NCBI GenBank assembly: GCA_965204245.1 | Contig: CBDBED010000009.1 | Location: forward strand, 124,001 to 188,000 | Source of the DNA: JAAXIE01 sp965204245 | GTDB lineage: Bacteria > Chloroflexota > Dehalococcoidia > Lucifugimonadales > JAAXIE01 | Length of the DNA stretch: 64,000 bases | Reading direction: 5' to 3' | Part shown: piece after piece, positions 1-8,319 of the stretch | Layout: the number at the start of each line of letters is the position of its first letter | Numbering within the stretch: the first letter of the stretch is position 1 | Translations under genes and position numbers: made by a program | The notes under the pieces: model-generated | What the model was told of the DNA's origin: nothing | Databases searched by the model: none | What the model saw: the letters and a program-made list of their open reading frames with translations, nothing else

Positions 1-1880
1 GCGCTCATGCCGCTGCTGGCAGTCAGGTCGCTCAGGTTGGCGTTGGACCCCACCACCCGTCCCTGCACGGCGACACGGAAGCTCCCGCCGCGTTCGATCT
101 CCTGCCAATGGTCGTTGCTGTCCGGCACCGTGAGGCTGTACTGACGAAAGTAGAAGTCCTGGATGGCCCAGCCGGGTTCGCCTCCGGCATCCTCGGAGGC
201 AGAGTCCGTAGTGCCCAGGCGGATTCTGATGTATTTGTTGGTGTACATCACGATGTGGTAGTGCGTGTCCGGCGAGAGGACCGTGTTCACCGGCGCCGTG
301 AAGGACAACCTGCCGGCGCTCGTGCTCGACGGGGGCGTCAGCTCCAGCAGCTTGACGTCCGGCTCCCCTCGCAGGTGCGCCGGCAAATCGAACGACGTGG
401 TCGACCACAGTTCAACCCTGAACCTCGAAATGGCTTCGGCTGTGGACTCGGAGAGGACGTCGACCTTGATGCCCGACAGCCTGTAGCCACCGGGGGCGCT
501 TCCCGTGCGGAACCTCATGCCGTACACGAAGTCGGCTCCCAGGCCTCTACCGAACTCGGGGATGCTGCTGACATAGAGCTTCTGCCCGAGGTTGCTGACC
601 AGCGCGGTCCCCGGCCGCGAGACCGTCACCGTGTAGTCCCTGGTCGTCGAACCATCCGCCGCGGTGACCCGGACAGTGAGCGTGTTGTCGCCCAACTCCA
701 GGGCGATGGCCGGGCTGGCCGCGCCGCTGGTGACCGCGGCCCCTTCCACCGTGACCGTCGCCCCCGCTTCGGCGATCGTCGGGGTCAGCTTCACGTGGGT
801 GACGTCGTTGCCCACCGCGGCCCGGTAGCGCCTGGCGCCTGCGTCGAAGGCCGGGGACAGCGTCAGCATCCCGTCGAAGGTGGAGCCGTCGGCGCTCGTA
901 GCCCCCGTCAGGGCGCTCAGGTCGGCGGTCGTAACCCGCGGGATCACGAAGCCCTTGATGGTCATGGACCAGACAAGGGTCCGGCCGGGGGTTCCCCAGC
1001 TCGACGATATCGTCGGCGGGACATCGCTTGTCTGGTGATGGAGGTCTCCGATGCTCCACCCGTAGTCGCTGTGCTGGTTGCCTAATGAAGTTACGTGCAG
1101 GCCGTTGTTGATCGTTGTGGAGTAGAGCACCACCCAGTACTGGGTGCTCGGCTCAAGCGTGGCGTTGTCGGGCGCCGCGAAGGACACCGCTCCCCGGTTG
1201 ATGGGATGCGGCGGCACCGTCAGGTCGTACAGCTTTACGCCCGGTTGGTTGGAGCCGGAGTTGGACCACACCTCCGCGCTGAGGTTATCCCGCACGGGTT
1301 CACGCACGTTGGCGTCGATCGCCACCTCGATGCTCGACAGCAGGTAGCCCTCGGAGTAGTTTCCCGTACGGAAGCTCTGCGCGCTCGTGAGGTTGCTTCT
1401 CAGGTGCGCAAGGAAGCCGACATATCGGCCCTGGCCCCTGTTGCTGACCAGGCGGACCGGCGCCTCCGGCAGCGTCACCGCCGCCCATTGTGACCAGTCG
1501 CTCGCGCTGTGACCGGCATACGGTGTCGACCGGATCCGGAACTCGTAGGTGGTCTCGGACATCAGCCCGGAAATCGTCTTGGTGAAATGATTGCCCTGAC
1601 TACCCGGATAGTCCACATCGGTGGCCGCGCTCGTGCCCTGCTCGCGATACTGGACCCGGTAGTTCTGAGTTCTGGGACTCCCGCCCCTTCTCCAGAACAC
1701 CTCCACGCTGGTCGGGCTGGCGACCGTCACCGCCAAGTCCGTCGGCGTTCCCAGCTTGTGGCCGGCGCTGACGGACGGCGCGCCCTCCGTGGCGAAGAAG
1801 ACCGCCAGCGCAATCAGGGCGGCGGCCAGCGGGAAGATGCTGACGAGTCGGGTATTCCTTGGCGTTGGTCGCTTAAACAT
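1..1880 (-). CDS. Secreted FN3 / cadherin-like beta-sandwich surface protein (C-terminus beyond window)
   Basis: The frame stays open from an ATG at 1880 to the window edge, giving about 626 residues without a stop, so the C-terminus is missing. Residues 1-40 form a signal peptide (basic start MFKRPTPRNTR, then a hydrophobic run ending near SVSAG). A fibronectin type III domain follows (about 42-130, with VQYRE and TTYEFRIRS). Next come a beta-rich module starting SNRGQGRYVG, a cadherin-like beta-sandwich (ADLSALT... DYTVTVSR) and a second copy of the beta-rich module (SNLGQKLYVS). A further sandwich begins at the edge. This modular build is typical of secreted adhesins or cell-surface proteins. 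No catalytic domain is visible. AAGGAGG lies 7 bases before the ATG. Ligand and anchoring mode are unknown. Confidence 0.85.
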   Translation of the reverse strand, partial: MFKRPTPRNTRLVSIFPLAAALIALAVFFATEGAPSVSAGHKLGTPTDLAVTVASPTSVEVFWRRGGSPRTQNYRVQYREQGTSAATDVDYPGSQGNHFTKTISGLMSETTYEFRIRSTPYAGHSASDWSQWAAVTLPEAPVRLVSNRGQGRYVGFLAHLRSNLTSAQSFRTGNYSEGYLLSSIEVAIDANVREPVRDNLSAEVWSNSGSNQPGVKLYDLTVPPHPINRGAVSFAAPDNATLEPSTQYWVVLYSTTINNGLHVTSLGNQHSDYGWSIGDLHHQTSDVPPTISSSWGTPGRTLVWSMTIKGFVIPRVTTADLSALTGATSADGSTFDGMLTLSPAFDAGARRYRAAVGNDVTHVKLTPTIAEAGATVTVEGAAVTSGAASPAIALELGDNTLTVRVTAADGSTTRDYTVTVSRPGTALVSNLGQKLYVSSIPEFGRGLGADFVYGMRFRTGSAPGGYRLSGIKVDVLSESTAEAISRFRVELWSTTSFDLPAHLRGEPDVKLLELTPPSSTSAGRLSFTAPVNTVLSPDTHYHIVMYTNKYIRIRLGTTDSASEDAGGEPGWAIQDFYFRQYSLTVPDSNDHWQEIERGGSFRVAVQGRVVGSNANLSDLTASSGMS

Positions 1881-2219
1881 AGCGAAGCCTCCTTGCGGAC
1901 TAGGACGTCGGCACTTGCTACAGCGACCAATCACCCCAACGGGCCCGCAAGGAGGCACGAAGCAGTGCCTGTATCCTTGCGGGCCTGGACAGGCCAGACC
2001 GGCTCACGTTGGAGTATGAACCTGGGGCAGGAACTCAATCCCAACCCCTAGTGTCGCTGTAGCAGTTCCAGTGTAGGTGCTTGTAAATTACTTGTGGGTA
2101 AAGTCATTGGCTATTTTGATAACGTAGTGGTGTCTTTTGGCCCAATTTGCTAGAATCGACCCGAACAGGTCTTGTTCAACCCCAACTTCCCAGGGCTTCA
2201 TACCCCAGGAGGCGAACAA
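1881..2219. other. Divergent intergenic region, no gene
   Basis: About 340 bases separate two divergent genes. The left half holds the anti-Shine-Dalgarno stem. A 12-base inverted repeat, TGCTACAGCGAC at 1916-1927 and GTCGCTGTAGCA at 2053-2064, spans the middle. The right half is AT-richer, with TAGAAT near 2150 as a possible -10 for the kinase gene, but I see no convincing -35. No coding frame is supported. Confidence 0.5.
1888..1955 (-). promoter_or_regulatory. Stem that would mask the Shine-Dalgarno of the surface-protein gene
   Basis: In the minus-strand transcript CCTCCTTGCGG (1955-1945) is an exact 11-base complement of CCGCAAGGAGG (1898-1888). The second arm contains the ribosome binding site for the ATG at 1880. 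Folding would bury the site in a stem with a 46-base loop. The pairing is seen in the sequence; a role in translational control is inferred. Confidence 0.45.
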
Positions 2220-4580
2220 ATGGAGAATGGCGGAGGAACAAAATCCGCGGGAGACCGCCTCTCCCGTCTCAGCGAGGCCAGTCTCCGCATCAACGAGAGC
2301 CTGGACGTCGACACGGCGTTGCAGGCCGTGATGGACAGCGCGCGCTCCCTGACCCACGCGCCCTTCGCCTCGATCATCACCCTGGACGATTCGGGCCGGG
2401 TGGAGGACCACCTGGTTCTCGGCTTCGAACCCGGCTACTTGGAGCGGTTGTGGCAGGCCCCCGAGGGTGAGAAGTTCTTCGAGTACCTGAACGCCCTGCC
2501 GGGACCGCTGAGGGTGGGACCGCTGGAGGAGTTCACCAGGTCCATCGGCCTTGAGGAGTTCCGCTCGCCCGTAGCTCTCACCGCTTTCATGGCGGCCCCG
2601 ATACTCCACCAGGGGGCGCGGTCGGGCCACATCTACGTGGGGAGCGACGAGCCGGGCCGGGAGTTCACCCGGGAAGACGAGGAGACCCTGGTGATGTTCG
2701 CCTCCCAGGCGGCGCTGGTCATCGCCAACGCCCGCCGGCACCGGGACGAGCAGCGGGCCAGGGCTGGCCTGGAGACCCTCATAGACACCTCGCCGGTGGG
2801 CGTAGTCGTCCTCGACGCACGGACGGGAGCGGCGGTGTCCTTCAACCGGGAGGCGCGCAGGATCGTCGACGGCCTGCGCGACACCGGCCAGACGCCGGAG
2901 GACCTGCTGGAGTTGATGACCATACGTCGCGCCGATGGGGGCGAGTTCTTCCTACAAGAGTTTCCCCTGGCCCGGGTCCTGAGCGACACCGAGACGGTGC
3001 GCGCCGAGGAGATTGTCATGGGCGTCCCCGACGGACGGAGCATCAGCGTCCTGCTCAACGCCACGCCCATTCGCTCCGACGATGGGGAGTTGGAGTCGGT
3101 GGTTGTCACCATGCAGGATATGACGGACGTGGAGGAGCAGGCACGGCTTCGGGCCGAGTTCCTGGCCATGGTGAGCCACGAACTGCGCATGCCCCTGACC
3201 TCCGTCCTGGGCGCGGCCACAGCCCTCCAGAATGCGGCTGCGGACCTGGACCCGGCCGAGATGCGCCAGTTCCACCGGATAATCATCGACCGGGCCGAGC
3301 ACATGCGGGAGCTCATCGGCGACCTGCTGGATGTGGCCCGCATCGAGACGGGAACCCTTCCGGTGGACCCGGAACCGGTGGATGTGGCCGCGCTGGTGGA
3401 CCGGGCTCGGAACGCCTTCATCAGCGCCGGAGGCAGAAACGACCTAGCCATCGACGTCGCGCCAGACCTGCCCCAGGTGACGGCGGACCGCAGGCGCATC
3501 GTACAGGTCGTCGGGAACCTGCTCTCCAACGCGGCCAGACACTCGCCGGAGGACTCGGTCATCCGGGTCAGTGCGGCCCTCGCGGGCGCGTACGTCGAGG
3601 TGTCGGTGTCCGACCAGGGACGGGGCATTCCCGCCGAGGACCTGCCGCTCCTGTTCCGCAAGTTCTTCCGCAGGGAGTACACCGAATCGGGTGGCAACAT
3701 CGGCCTGGGGCTGGCCATCTGCAAGGGGATAGTGGAGGCCCACGGAGGCCGCATCCGTGCCGAGAGCGACGGGCCGGGCCTAGGAGCGCGGTTCATCATC
3801 ACCCTGCCGGTGGCCCGGGACGTTGAATCCGCACCCCGTCCCAGTCGCTCCCGGGGCAACGGGCAGTCCGCGGGAACGGTCCTGGTGGTGGACGACGATC
3901 CCATGATCCTTAGGTCAGTGCGGGACGCCCTCTCCAACGCAGGCTACCGTGCGTTGGTGACGTCGGAGCCGGAGGAGGCGCTGGCGCTTATGGGGCAACA
4001 CAGCCCCAGCCTGGCCCTGCTGGACCTGATGCTGCCGGAGGGCGACGGGGAGGAGCTGATGGGGGACATCCTGTCCGTCAGCCGCATCCCGGTCATCTTC
4101 CTGTCGGCCTACGGCAAGGACGAGGTGGTGGCCAGGGTGCTGGAGCAGGGGGCCACCGACTACATCGTCAAGCCCTTCTCCCCCACGGAGCTGGTGGCCA
4201 GGGTGAGGGCCGCCCTGCGCAGGTTCGGGGAACCGGAGCGCCCCGTGCCGGAGGAGCCCTTCGTCCTGGGCGACCTGACCATAGACTACGCCCAGCGCAG
4301 GGTGACGGTATCTGGGAACACCGCGCCGCTGACTCCCACTGAGTTCGACCTGCTGGCGGAGCTCTCCATGGACGCCGGGCGGGTGGTGCACCATGACCGG
4401 CTGCTTAGGCGGGTGTGGAGTCCGGGGAAGCCGGGGAACCTGCGGGTGCTGCGCACCCACCTGATGAGACTTCGCCGCAAGCTGGGCGAGGACGCCGCCA
4501 ATCCGAAGTACATCTTCGCCGAGCCCCGCGTTGGCTACCGGATCCTGGAAAGGGAGGCGCGCGGGGAGGAGAAACCATGA
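2220..4580 (+). CDS. Hybrid sensor: GAF-PAS-histidine kinase-receiver-winged-helix fusion
   Basis: This 786-residue protein carries a whole two-component pathway. In order there is a GAF domain (about 20-180), a PAS domain (about 190-300), HisKA with H320 in MVSHELRMPL, an HATPase domain with NLLSNAARHS, DQGRGIP and GLGLAICKG (about 420-530), a receiver with phospho-acceptor D602 in LLDLMLPEGDG (about 555-665), and an OmpR/PhoB winged helix (about 680-780, ending EPRVGYRILE). Hybrid kinases usually stop at the receiver; here the receiver sits directly on a DNA-binding domain, so sensing and transcription may be in one chain. There is no membrane segment, so the signal is probably cytoplasmic. 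The ATG at 2220 was chosen because AGGAGG lies 7 bases upstream; a TTG at 2172 is in frame but has no such site. The stop overlaps the next start as ATGA. Confidence 0.93.
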   Translation: MENGGGTKSAGDRLSRLSEASLRINESLDVDTALQAVMDSARSLTHAPFASIITLDDSGRVEDHLVLGFEPGYLERLWQAPEGEKFFEYLNALPGPLRVGPLEEFTRSIGLEEFRSPVALTAFMAAPILHQGARSGHIYVGSDEPGREFTREDEETLVMFASQAALVIANARRHRDEQRARAGLETLIDTSPVGVVVLDARTGAAVSFNREARRIVDGLRDTGQTPEDLLELMTIRRADGGEFFLQEFPLARVLSDTETVRAEEIVMGVPDGRSISVLLNATPIRSDDGELESVVVTMQDMTDVEEQARLRAEFLAMVSHELRMPLTSVLGAATALQNAAADLDPAEMRQFHRIIIDRAEHMRELIGDLLDVARIETGTLPVDPEPVDVAALVDRARNAFISAGGRNDLAIDVAPDLPQVTADRRRIVQVVGNLLSNAARHSPEDSVIRVSAALAGAYVEVSVSDQGRGIPAEDLPLLFRKFFRREYTESGGNIGLGLAICKGIVEAHGGRIRAESDGPGLGARFIITLPVARDVESAPRPSRSRGNGQSAGTVLVVDDDPMILRSVRDALSNAGYRALVTSEPEEALALMGQHSPSLALLDLMLPEGDGEELMGDILSVSRIPVIFLSAYGKDEVVARVLEQGATDYIVKPFSPTELVARVRAALRRFGEPERPVPEEPFVLGDLTIDYAQRRVTVSGNTAPLTPTEFDLLAELSMDAGRVVHHDRLLRRVWSPGKPGNLRVLRTHLMRLRRKLGEDAANPKYIFAEPRVGYRILEREARGEEKP

Positions 4581-4999
4581 GTCTGCTTGCGGTTCTAACC
4601 GGAAGCAATTTGTTACCGGCCATAGCCTGCGCCGGGATGCTCTTGGCGCTTGCCTGCACCCCTGACGAGCACCCCCTGGCCGGCACGTCCTGGACGCTGC
4701 TTTCCATAGGAGGCAACCCGGCAATCGGAGACGTGGACGTTGAGTTTTCCGAGGAGAGGGGCATCAGTGGCTGGACCGGATGCAACTCCTATGATGGGAG
4801 GTACAGTACCTCAGGGTCGTCCCTTGCTACACATGACCTGCGCTGGACTGAGGCGGGTTGTCCGAGCCGGGAACTGTTCATGCAGGAGTCGCTGTACACT
4901 GACTTGCTGGTTGATGCGGAGGGGTTTGCCACAGGCGGTTCCGAGCTGGCCATCACCAGCTCCGATGGTCAGACCATGATATTTGCCCTGAGAAAATAG
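4577..4999 (+). CDS. META-domain (HslJ-like) lipoprotein
   Basis: The 140-residue product has a hydrophobic leader ending in a lipobox LALAC (Cys27), then one META domain: GTSWTLLSIGG at its start, the conserved GCNSYDGRY loop, and a later WTEAGC. META/HslJ proteins are small envelope beta-domains linked to stress or antibiotic tolerance in enterobacteria; the biochemical role is unknown. The ATG overlaps the kinase stop (ATGA) and GGGAGGAG lies just upstream, so the two are translationally coupled. The lipoprotein may therefore be part of the same signalling unit. Confidence 0.85.
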   Translation: MSLLAVLTGSNLLPAIACAGMLLALACTPDEHPLAGTSWTLLSIGGNPAIGDVDVEFSEERGISGWTGCNSYDGRYSTSGSSLATHDLRWTEAGCPSRELFMQESLYTDLLVDAEGFATGGSELAITSSDGQTMIFALRK

Positions 5000-5002
5000 G
5001 GA

Positions 5003-5028
5003 CCCTGGGAGGCTGGATACCTCCAGGG
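5003..5028 (+). terminator. Hairpin after the lipoprotein gene
   Basis: CCCTGGGAGG and CCTCCAGGG pair with one bulged base around a 7-base loop, starting 3 bases after the stop codon. There is no U-run, so intrinsic termination would be weak; it may instead protect the mRNA end. Confidence 0.35.
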
Positions 5029-5049
5029 CGAACCGTCGTTACCCTACGC

Positions 5050-5350
5050 GGTCGGAAGGCTGGGCATCGACTGCGCCTGGCGCGGGGCGATGCTGGCCGG
5101 GATGCCGGTAGAGTTGCGGCCACGGAGTACGCGTGCTCTACGAGCTTACGGTCCACGTTCCCCGCACGCTGACCCACGCCGTGCTGCTACAACGGGTCAG
5201 GGGCCAGAGAAGGTCGGCAAGCCCTGGCTGGTGCGGGAAATGGTGAGGAGGCTCCGCCGCAAGCTGGGCGACGATGCCTATAACCCCAGAGACTCCTCAT
5301 CTCCGAACCCCGCGTCGGCTACCGGATGGCGGTGGGGAGGGAACGAAGGA
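5050..5350 (+). pseudogene. Decayed OmpR-type winged-helix domain, copy 1
   Basis: Read across frames, this stretch gives LGIDCAWRG, MPVEL, VLYELTVHVPRTLTHAVLLQ, GPEKVGKPWLVREMVRRL, RRKLGDDAYNP and ISEPRVGYRMAVG. That is the full order of a PhoB-type winged helix, but at least three frameshifts separate the pieces, so no intact product exists. It resembles the remnant at 6308-6570 more than the intact domain at the end of the kinase (2220-4580). It is therefore probably left from another regulator rather than from a duplication of that kinase's own tail. Confidence 0.75.
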
Positions 5351-5387
5351 ATCTTGAGGTGGAGTCGCTGCTTCGGGAGCGCTGGCG

Positions 5388-5555
5388 CTACTCCCTAGCC
5401 TGTATGACGACGCCCCCGCCATCCTCCACGTCGATGTTCAGGTTGTGCCTGTCGAGCGACAACATACCCAGCAGCGGGGTGGTGTCAGCCTGGTCGATCA
5501 GTACAACTCTGACGGTGACATCAAACGACGCGCTCCCGAATCCGAAACGCCCCAT
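5388..5555 (-). pseudogene. C-terminal fragment of a clan AA (retropepsin-like) aspartic protease
   Basis: A 55-codon frame reads GRFGFGSASFDVTVRVV, then TTPLLGMLSLDRHNLNIDVE. The 'PLLGM..L..L.L.ID' pattern matches the C-terminal half of small bacterial clan AA aspartic proteases. Those are about 110-130 residues and carry a catalytic D-T/S-G near the N-terminus. That half is absent, because upstream bases enter the start region of the membrane-protein gene at 5607. It is probably a truncated remnant; a free-standing small protein cannot be excluded. Confidence 0.4.
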
Positions 5556-5606
5556 AACACCGACGCCCACACAACTCCAATCCCAAGTGAGCGGTAGGAG
5601 GCAAAA

Positions 5607-6230
5607 TTGCAATTCATAGAGTGGCTGGACCGGCTGAGCCTGGCGGGGGGAGCCGGGGCCCTGGTCCCCTCGGCCCTGTTCGCCATTACCGTGGCAATCT
5701 TCGCCTACGTCATCTTCCAACTTCAGCGGGCCATGTCGGTCCAGAACGTCCTGGGCATCGACCTGTCCGGGGTGAAAAAGTCGACCCGGCCCCTGCATAT
5801 CCTGCGGTACGGCTTGGCCTACGTCGGCCTGTACGGCGCGATCTTTCCCCTCCTGGCCTACCTGTGGTTCTGCATCCTGACGGTGATGTTGGCGTTCCTC
5901 TACAACGACAAGGAACCCCGGGAGCTGCTGCTCATCAGCATGGCCGTCCTGACCGCCGTCCGGATCACGGCCTACTACAACCGCGACCTGTCCCGCGACA
6001 TCGCCAAAATCCTTCCCTACGGGCTGCTGGGCATCTTCCTGGTGAACTTCGCCGAGTTCGACTTCCAGAAGTCCATCGACCTGCTGGACGGTTTCGGCGC
6101 CGAGGAAGAGATGGCCTTCTGGTACTGGGTGTACATCTCCGGCCAGGAGCTGGTGTTGCGGGTTACCCAGCCGGTGGTCAGCAACGCATACGGCTTCCTG
6201 AAGTCGAAGGTACAGCGCCCGGCTAGGTAG
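5607..6230 (+). CDS. Integral membrane protein of unknown function
   Basis: The 207-residue protein has hydrophobic segments at about 16-39, 65-100 (long enough for one or two crossings), 105-123 and 134-150. A conserved-looking amphipathic region follows, with EFDFQKSIDLLDGF. The start is a TTG with AGGAGG 5 bases upstream; no better ATG exists. I do not recognise a family. Its only neighbours are decayed fragments on both sides, so context gives no function. Confidence 0.75.
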   Translation: MQFIEWLDRLSLAGGAGALVPSALFAITVAIFAYVIFQLQRAMSVQNVLGIDLSGVKKSTRPLHILRYGLAYVGLYGAIFPLLAYLWFCILTVMLAFLYNDKEPRELLLISMAVLTAVRITAYYNRDLSRDIAKILPYGLLGIFLVNFAEFDFQKSIDLLDGFGAEEEMAFWYWVYISGQELVLRVTQPVVSNAYGFLKSKVQRPAR

Positions 6231-6307
6231 CGCCTGACAAGGGGCGGGCCGCCAACATGCGGAACGAAAAGCCCGTCCAGCCGACAGCCCGTCAAATGCC
6301 GTCAGGG

Positions 6308-6570
6308 GCTGAACATCGACTACCCATGCGCCGGGTGACGCTGGACGGGGAGCCGGTTGAGCTTACGGCCACGGAGTACACGGTGCTCTACGAGCTTGCG
6401 ATCCACGCCCCGCGCACGGTTACCCACGCCATCCTGCTCCAGCAGGTCTGGGGTCCGGGCGAGCCGACGAGGCATGGCTGGTGCGGAACGTGGTGAAGCT
6501 GCTCCGACGCAAGCTGGGTGACGATGCGGAGCACTCCGCCGACGTCTTCCCCGAGTCAGCGAGATGCCGT
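6308..6570 (+). pseudogene. Decayed OmpR-type winged-helix domain, copy 2
   Basis: Starting with LNIDYP, the sequence shifts frame into RRVTLDGEPVELTATEYTV and LYELAIHAPRTVTHAILLQQ. It shifts again into DEAWLVRNVVKLLRRKLGDD, then runs into non-matching sequence where the final wing (EPRVGYR) should be. At least two frameshifts and loss of the wing make it non-functional. It is closely similar to the copy at 5050-5350. Confidence 0.75.
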
Positions 6571-7171
6571 CGTCGGGTAGCGGTGTGTTGGCTTCCGCCA
6601 AACTGCCACTGTGAAATGAAACTGGCGCCCCACTTGCAAAGGCATGTTATCCTATAGGGAGATGCTAGAGAGATAAAATTGCAGCTCAAGACGTTCTTCT
6701 TCCAAGTCTACCCGGGAGGTTTCGAACTCTTCATCTCTGACGAGCTAGAGGGTGATTGACAGTTCAAACTTGGTACTGCCTACCGTCAAGTCAGGCCCAC
6801 CGTAGTGGACTCGAACCGTCCCATCAACTGGCGACCTACGTCCACCGTTCATGAGTAGTTGGGGGGCATGGTGAGTTTCGTCGGGGTATCGCGGATATCG
6901 AAGCTCAGTGGGGATCGCACTAGGACAAGGCAGACGCGCCGTTCACACTCAGGACGGAGGAGTGACCATAGACGTCACCAACAGGTGGGGCGCCTACATA
7001 TGCCTATCGAATGGGAGCTCTGCGTCGGCACCTCCATGGCGAGGCGAGAACGTGCACCATTTGGCCCACTACCTAAACGAGCAATGGAGTAGCGAGAAAC
7101 AACAGCAATAATACACACAGTGATACATGAAGATACCTATTGAGCAATTTATAGCTAATTATGGGAGTCTG
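6571..7171. other. No supported gene
   Basis: Only short frames occur here. One on the plus strand ending at 7111 (DGGVTIDVTNRWGAYICLSN) reads more like protein than the rest and could be a fragment. It has no ribosome binding site and no recognisable domain, and is preceded by stops in all frames. The stretch probably continues the decayed zone to its left. Confidence 0.4.
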
Positions 7172-7246
7172 TGGAGCCGGCGAGGGGATTCGAACCCTTG
7201 ACCTGCGGTTTACGAAACCGCTGCTCTGCCACTGAGCTACGCCGGC
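7172..7246 (-). tRNA. trnT: tRNA-Thr (CGU anticodon)
   Basis: The minus strand folds as a full cloverleaf: acceptor GCCGGCG/CGCCGGC, D-arm GCTC...GAGC, anticodon stem GCGGT/ACCGC with loop TTCGTAA (anticodon CGU), and T-loop TTCGAAT. The 3' CCA is encoded. One A-C mismatch is present in the T-stem. Confidence 0.95.
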
Positions 7247-7359
7247 CTTGTGATGATAGTTTAGCATGGGGTCCGCACCCCAGGCCACTGATTGAGGCGC
7301 AGGGCTAGAGCTACCAACGATAGTCGGATTGGCCTACACTAGGCCCAGACTACCATGGG

Positions 7360-7375
7360 ATATCAAGCTTGATAT
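7360..7375. promoter_or_regulatory. 16-bp perfect palindrome at the ribosome binding site of the MBL gene
   Basis: ATATCAAGCTTGATAT is exactly self-complementary and abuts the GGAGG of the gene starting at 7387. A dyad of this size in the leader could be an operator for a dimeric repressor. No partner regulator lies nearby. Confidence 0.4.
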
Positions 7376-7386
7376 GGAGGTGGGAG

Positions 7387-8247
7387 TTGGCATTGCAGCA
7401 GGTGACGAGCAATGTGTTCGTGGATATTGCTTGCAGGGGATGCAATTTCGGATTCCTGACGACTTCTGATGGGATTGTCATGTTCGATAGTCCTCATAAG
7501 CCCAGTGATGCTATGGCGCTGAAGGCGGAGATAGAGAGGCGGGGGCAGTTGCGCTACATCATCAATACGGAGCCGCATGGGGACCACTGGACGGGGAACT
7601 CGTTCTTTGATGTGCCGGTGATTGCGCACGAGGGGGTGAGGAGGCGGATATTGGAGACGGACTTGGAGCAGCATGTGCAGCGGACGGCGGGTTTTGGGCC
7701 GGACGAGCCGCAGTACATGGACGGGTACCAGTTCAATGCTCCGGCCATCACTTTTCAGAATGGTATGTCCCTGAGAGTGGGTGACCATACCATCCAGATC
7801 ATCCATATGCCGGGGCATACTGCGTACCAAGCGGCTATCTGCATCAAGGAGGAGGGGGTGGTGTGGACTAGCGATAACCTCTTCAACAAGGTGCAGAGCT
7901 TCCTGCAAGAGTGCAGCCCGGACCAGTGGATCAATGCGGTGGAGTCGTTGCGCCGGTTGGACGAGGAAGTGTTCGTGCCGGGGCATGGGCAGCTTTGCGG
8001 GAAGGAGTATCTGGACGAGCAGGGCTCCTATATCCAAGAGTGGAAGGACTATGTGTGGAACGCGGTGGAGAGGGGGATGAGCAAAGAGGAGGCAATCTAC
8101 GGTCTCACCAACATGACGGAGCGGTATCCGATGGAGGGGGCACACCAGAACGCGCCAGCCGTGATGCGGATGAATGTGGCGAACCTGTATGACTATCTGA
8201 CGGGCAATTGGGTGCCTTCGAACCCGCAGGCACCCCCGGCGCGGTAG
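7387..8247 (+). CDS. MBL-fold metallo-hydrolase
   Basis: The 286-residue protein has the metallo-beta-lactamase fold: a start strand with GIVMFDSPH, the metal loop NTEPHGDHWTGN, then HMPGHT, WTSDNLFN and VPGHGQLCGK. The usual loop is HxHxDH; here the first His position is Glu (E-P-H-G-D-H), which leaves the remaining His and Asp ligands. Substrate is unknown; related enzymes hydrolyse thioesters, lactones or other esters. I chose the TTG at 7387 because GGAGG lies 6 bases upstream. A strong bidirectional terminator follows. Confidence 0.88.
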   Translation: MALQQVTSNVFVDIACRGCNFGFLTTSDGIVMFDSPHKPSDAMALKAEIERRGQLRYIINTEPHGDHWTGNSFFDVPVIAHEGVRRRILETDLEQHVQRTAGFGPDEPQYMDGYQFNAPAITFQNGMSLRVGDHTIQIIHMPGHTAYQAAICIKEEGVVWTSDNLFNKVQSFLQECSPDQWINAVESLRRLDEEVFVPGHGQLCGKEYLDEQGSYIQEWKDYVWNAVERGMSKEEAIYGLTNMTERYPMEGAHQNAPAVMRMNVANLYDYLTGNWVPSNPQAPPAR

Positions 8248-8266
8248 TTGTCAGTTGGAGATAACG

Positions 8267-8297
8267 AAAGGCAGTGGCGACTTGCGCCACTGCCTTT
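8267..8297. terminator. Bidirectional intrinsic terminator
   Basis: AAAGGCAGTGGCG and CGCCACTGCCTTT form a perfect 13-bp stem with a 5-base loop. A-rich sequence on one side and CTCTTT on the other suit termination of both convergent genes (ending at 8247 and 8320). Confidence 0.85.
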
Positions 8298-8319
8298 CTC
8301 TTTGGTCGGAAGCCTACGG

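Noticed and set aside
2633..3937. Minus-strand frame of 434 codons under the hybrid kinase
   Set aside because: Ser/Arg-rich shadow; the plus strand carries all conserved kinase motifs.
6859..7111. Two overlapping frames of about 70 codons
   Set aside because: No start signal or family; at most a fragment.
7360..7375. Cloning-vector polylinker
   Set aside because: The word AAGCTTGATAT resembles a polylinker, but the flanks do not continue as vector sequence.
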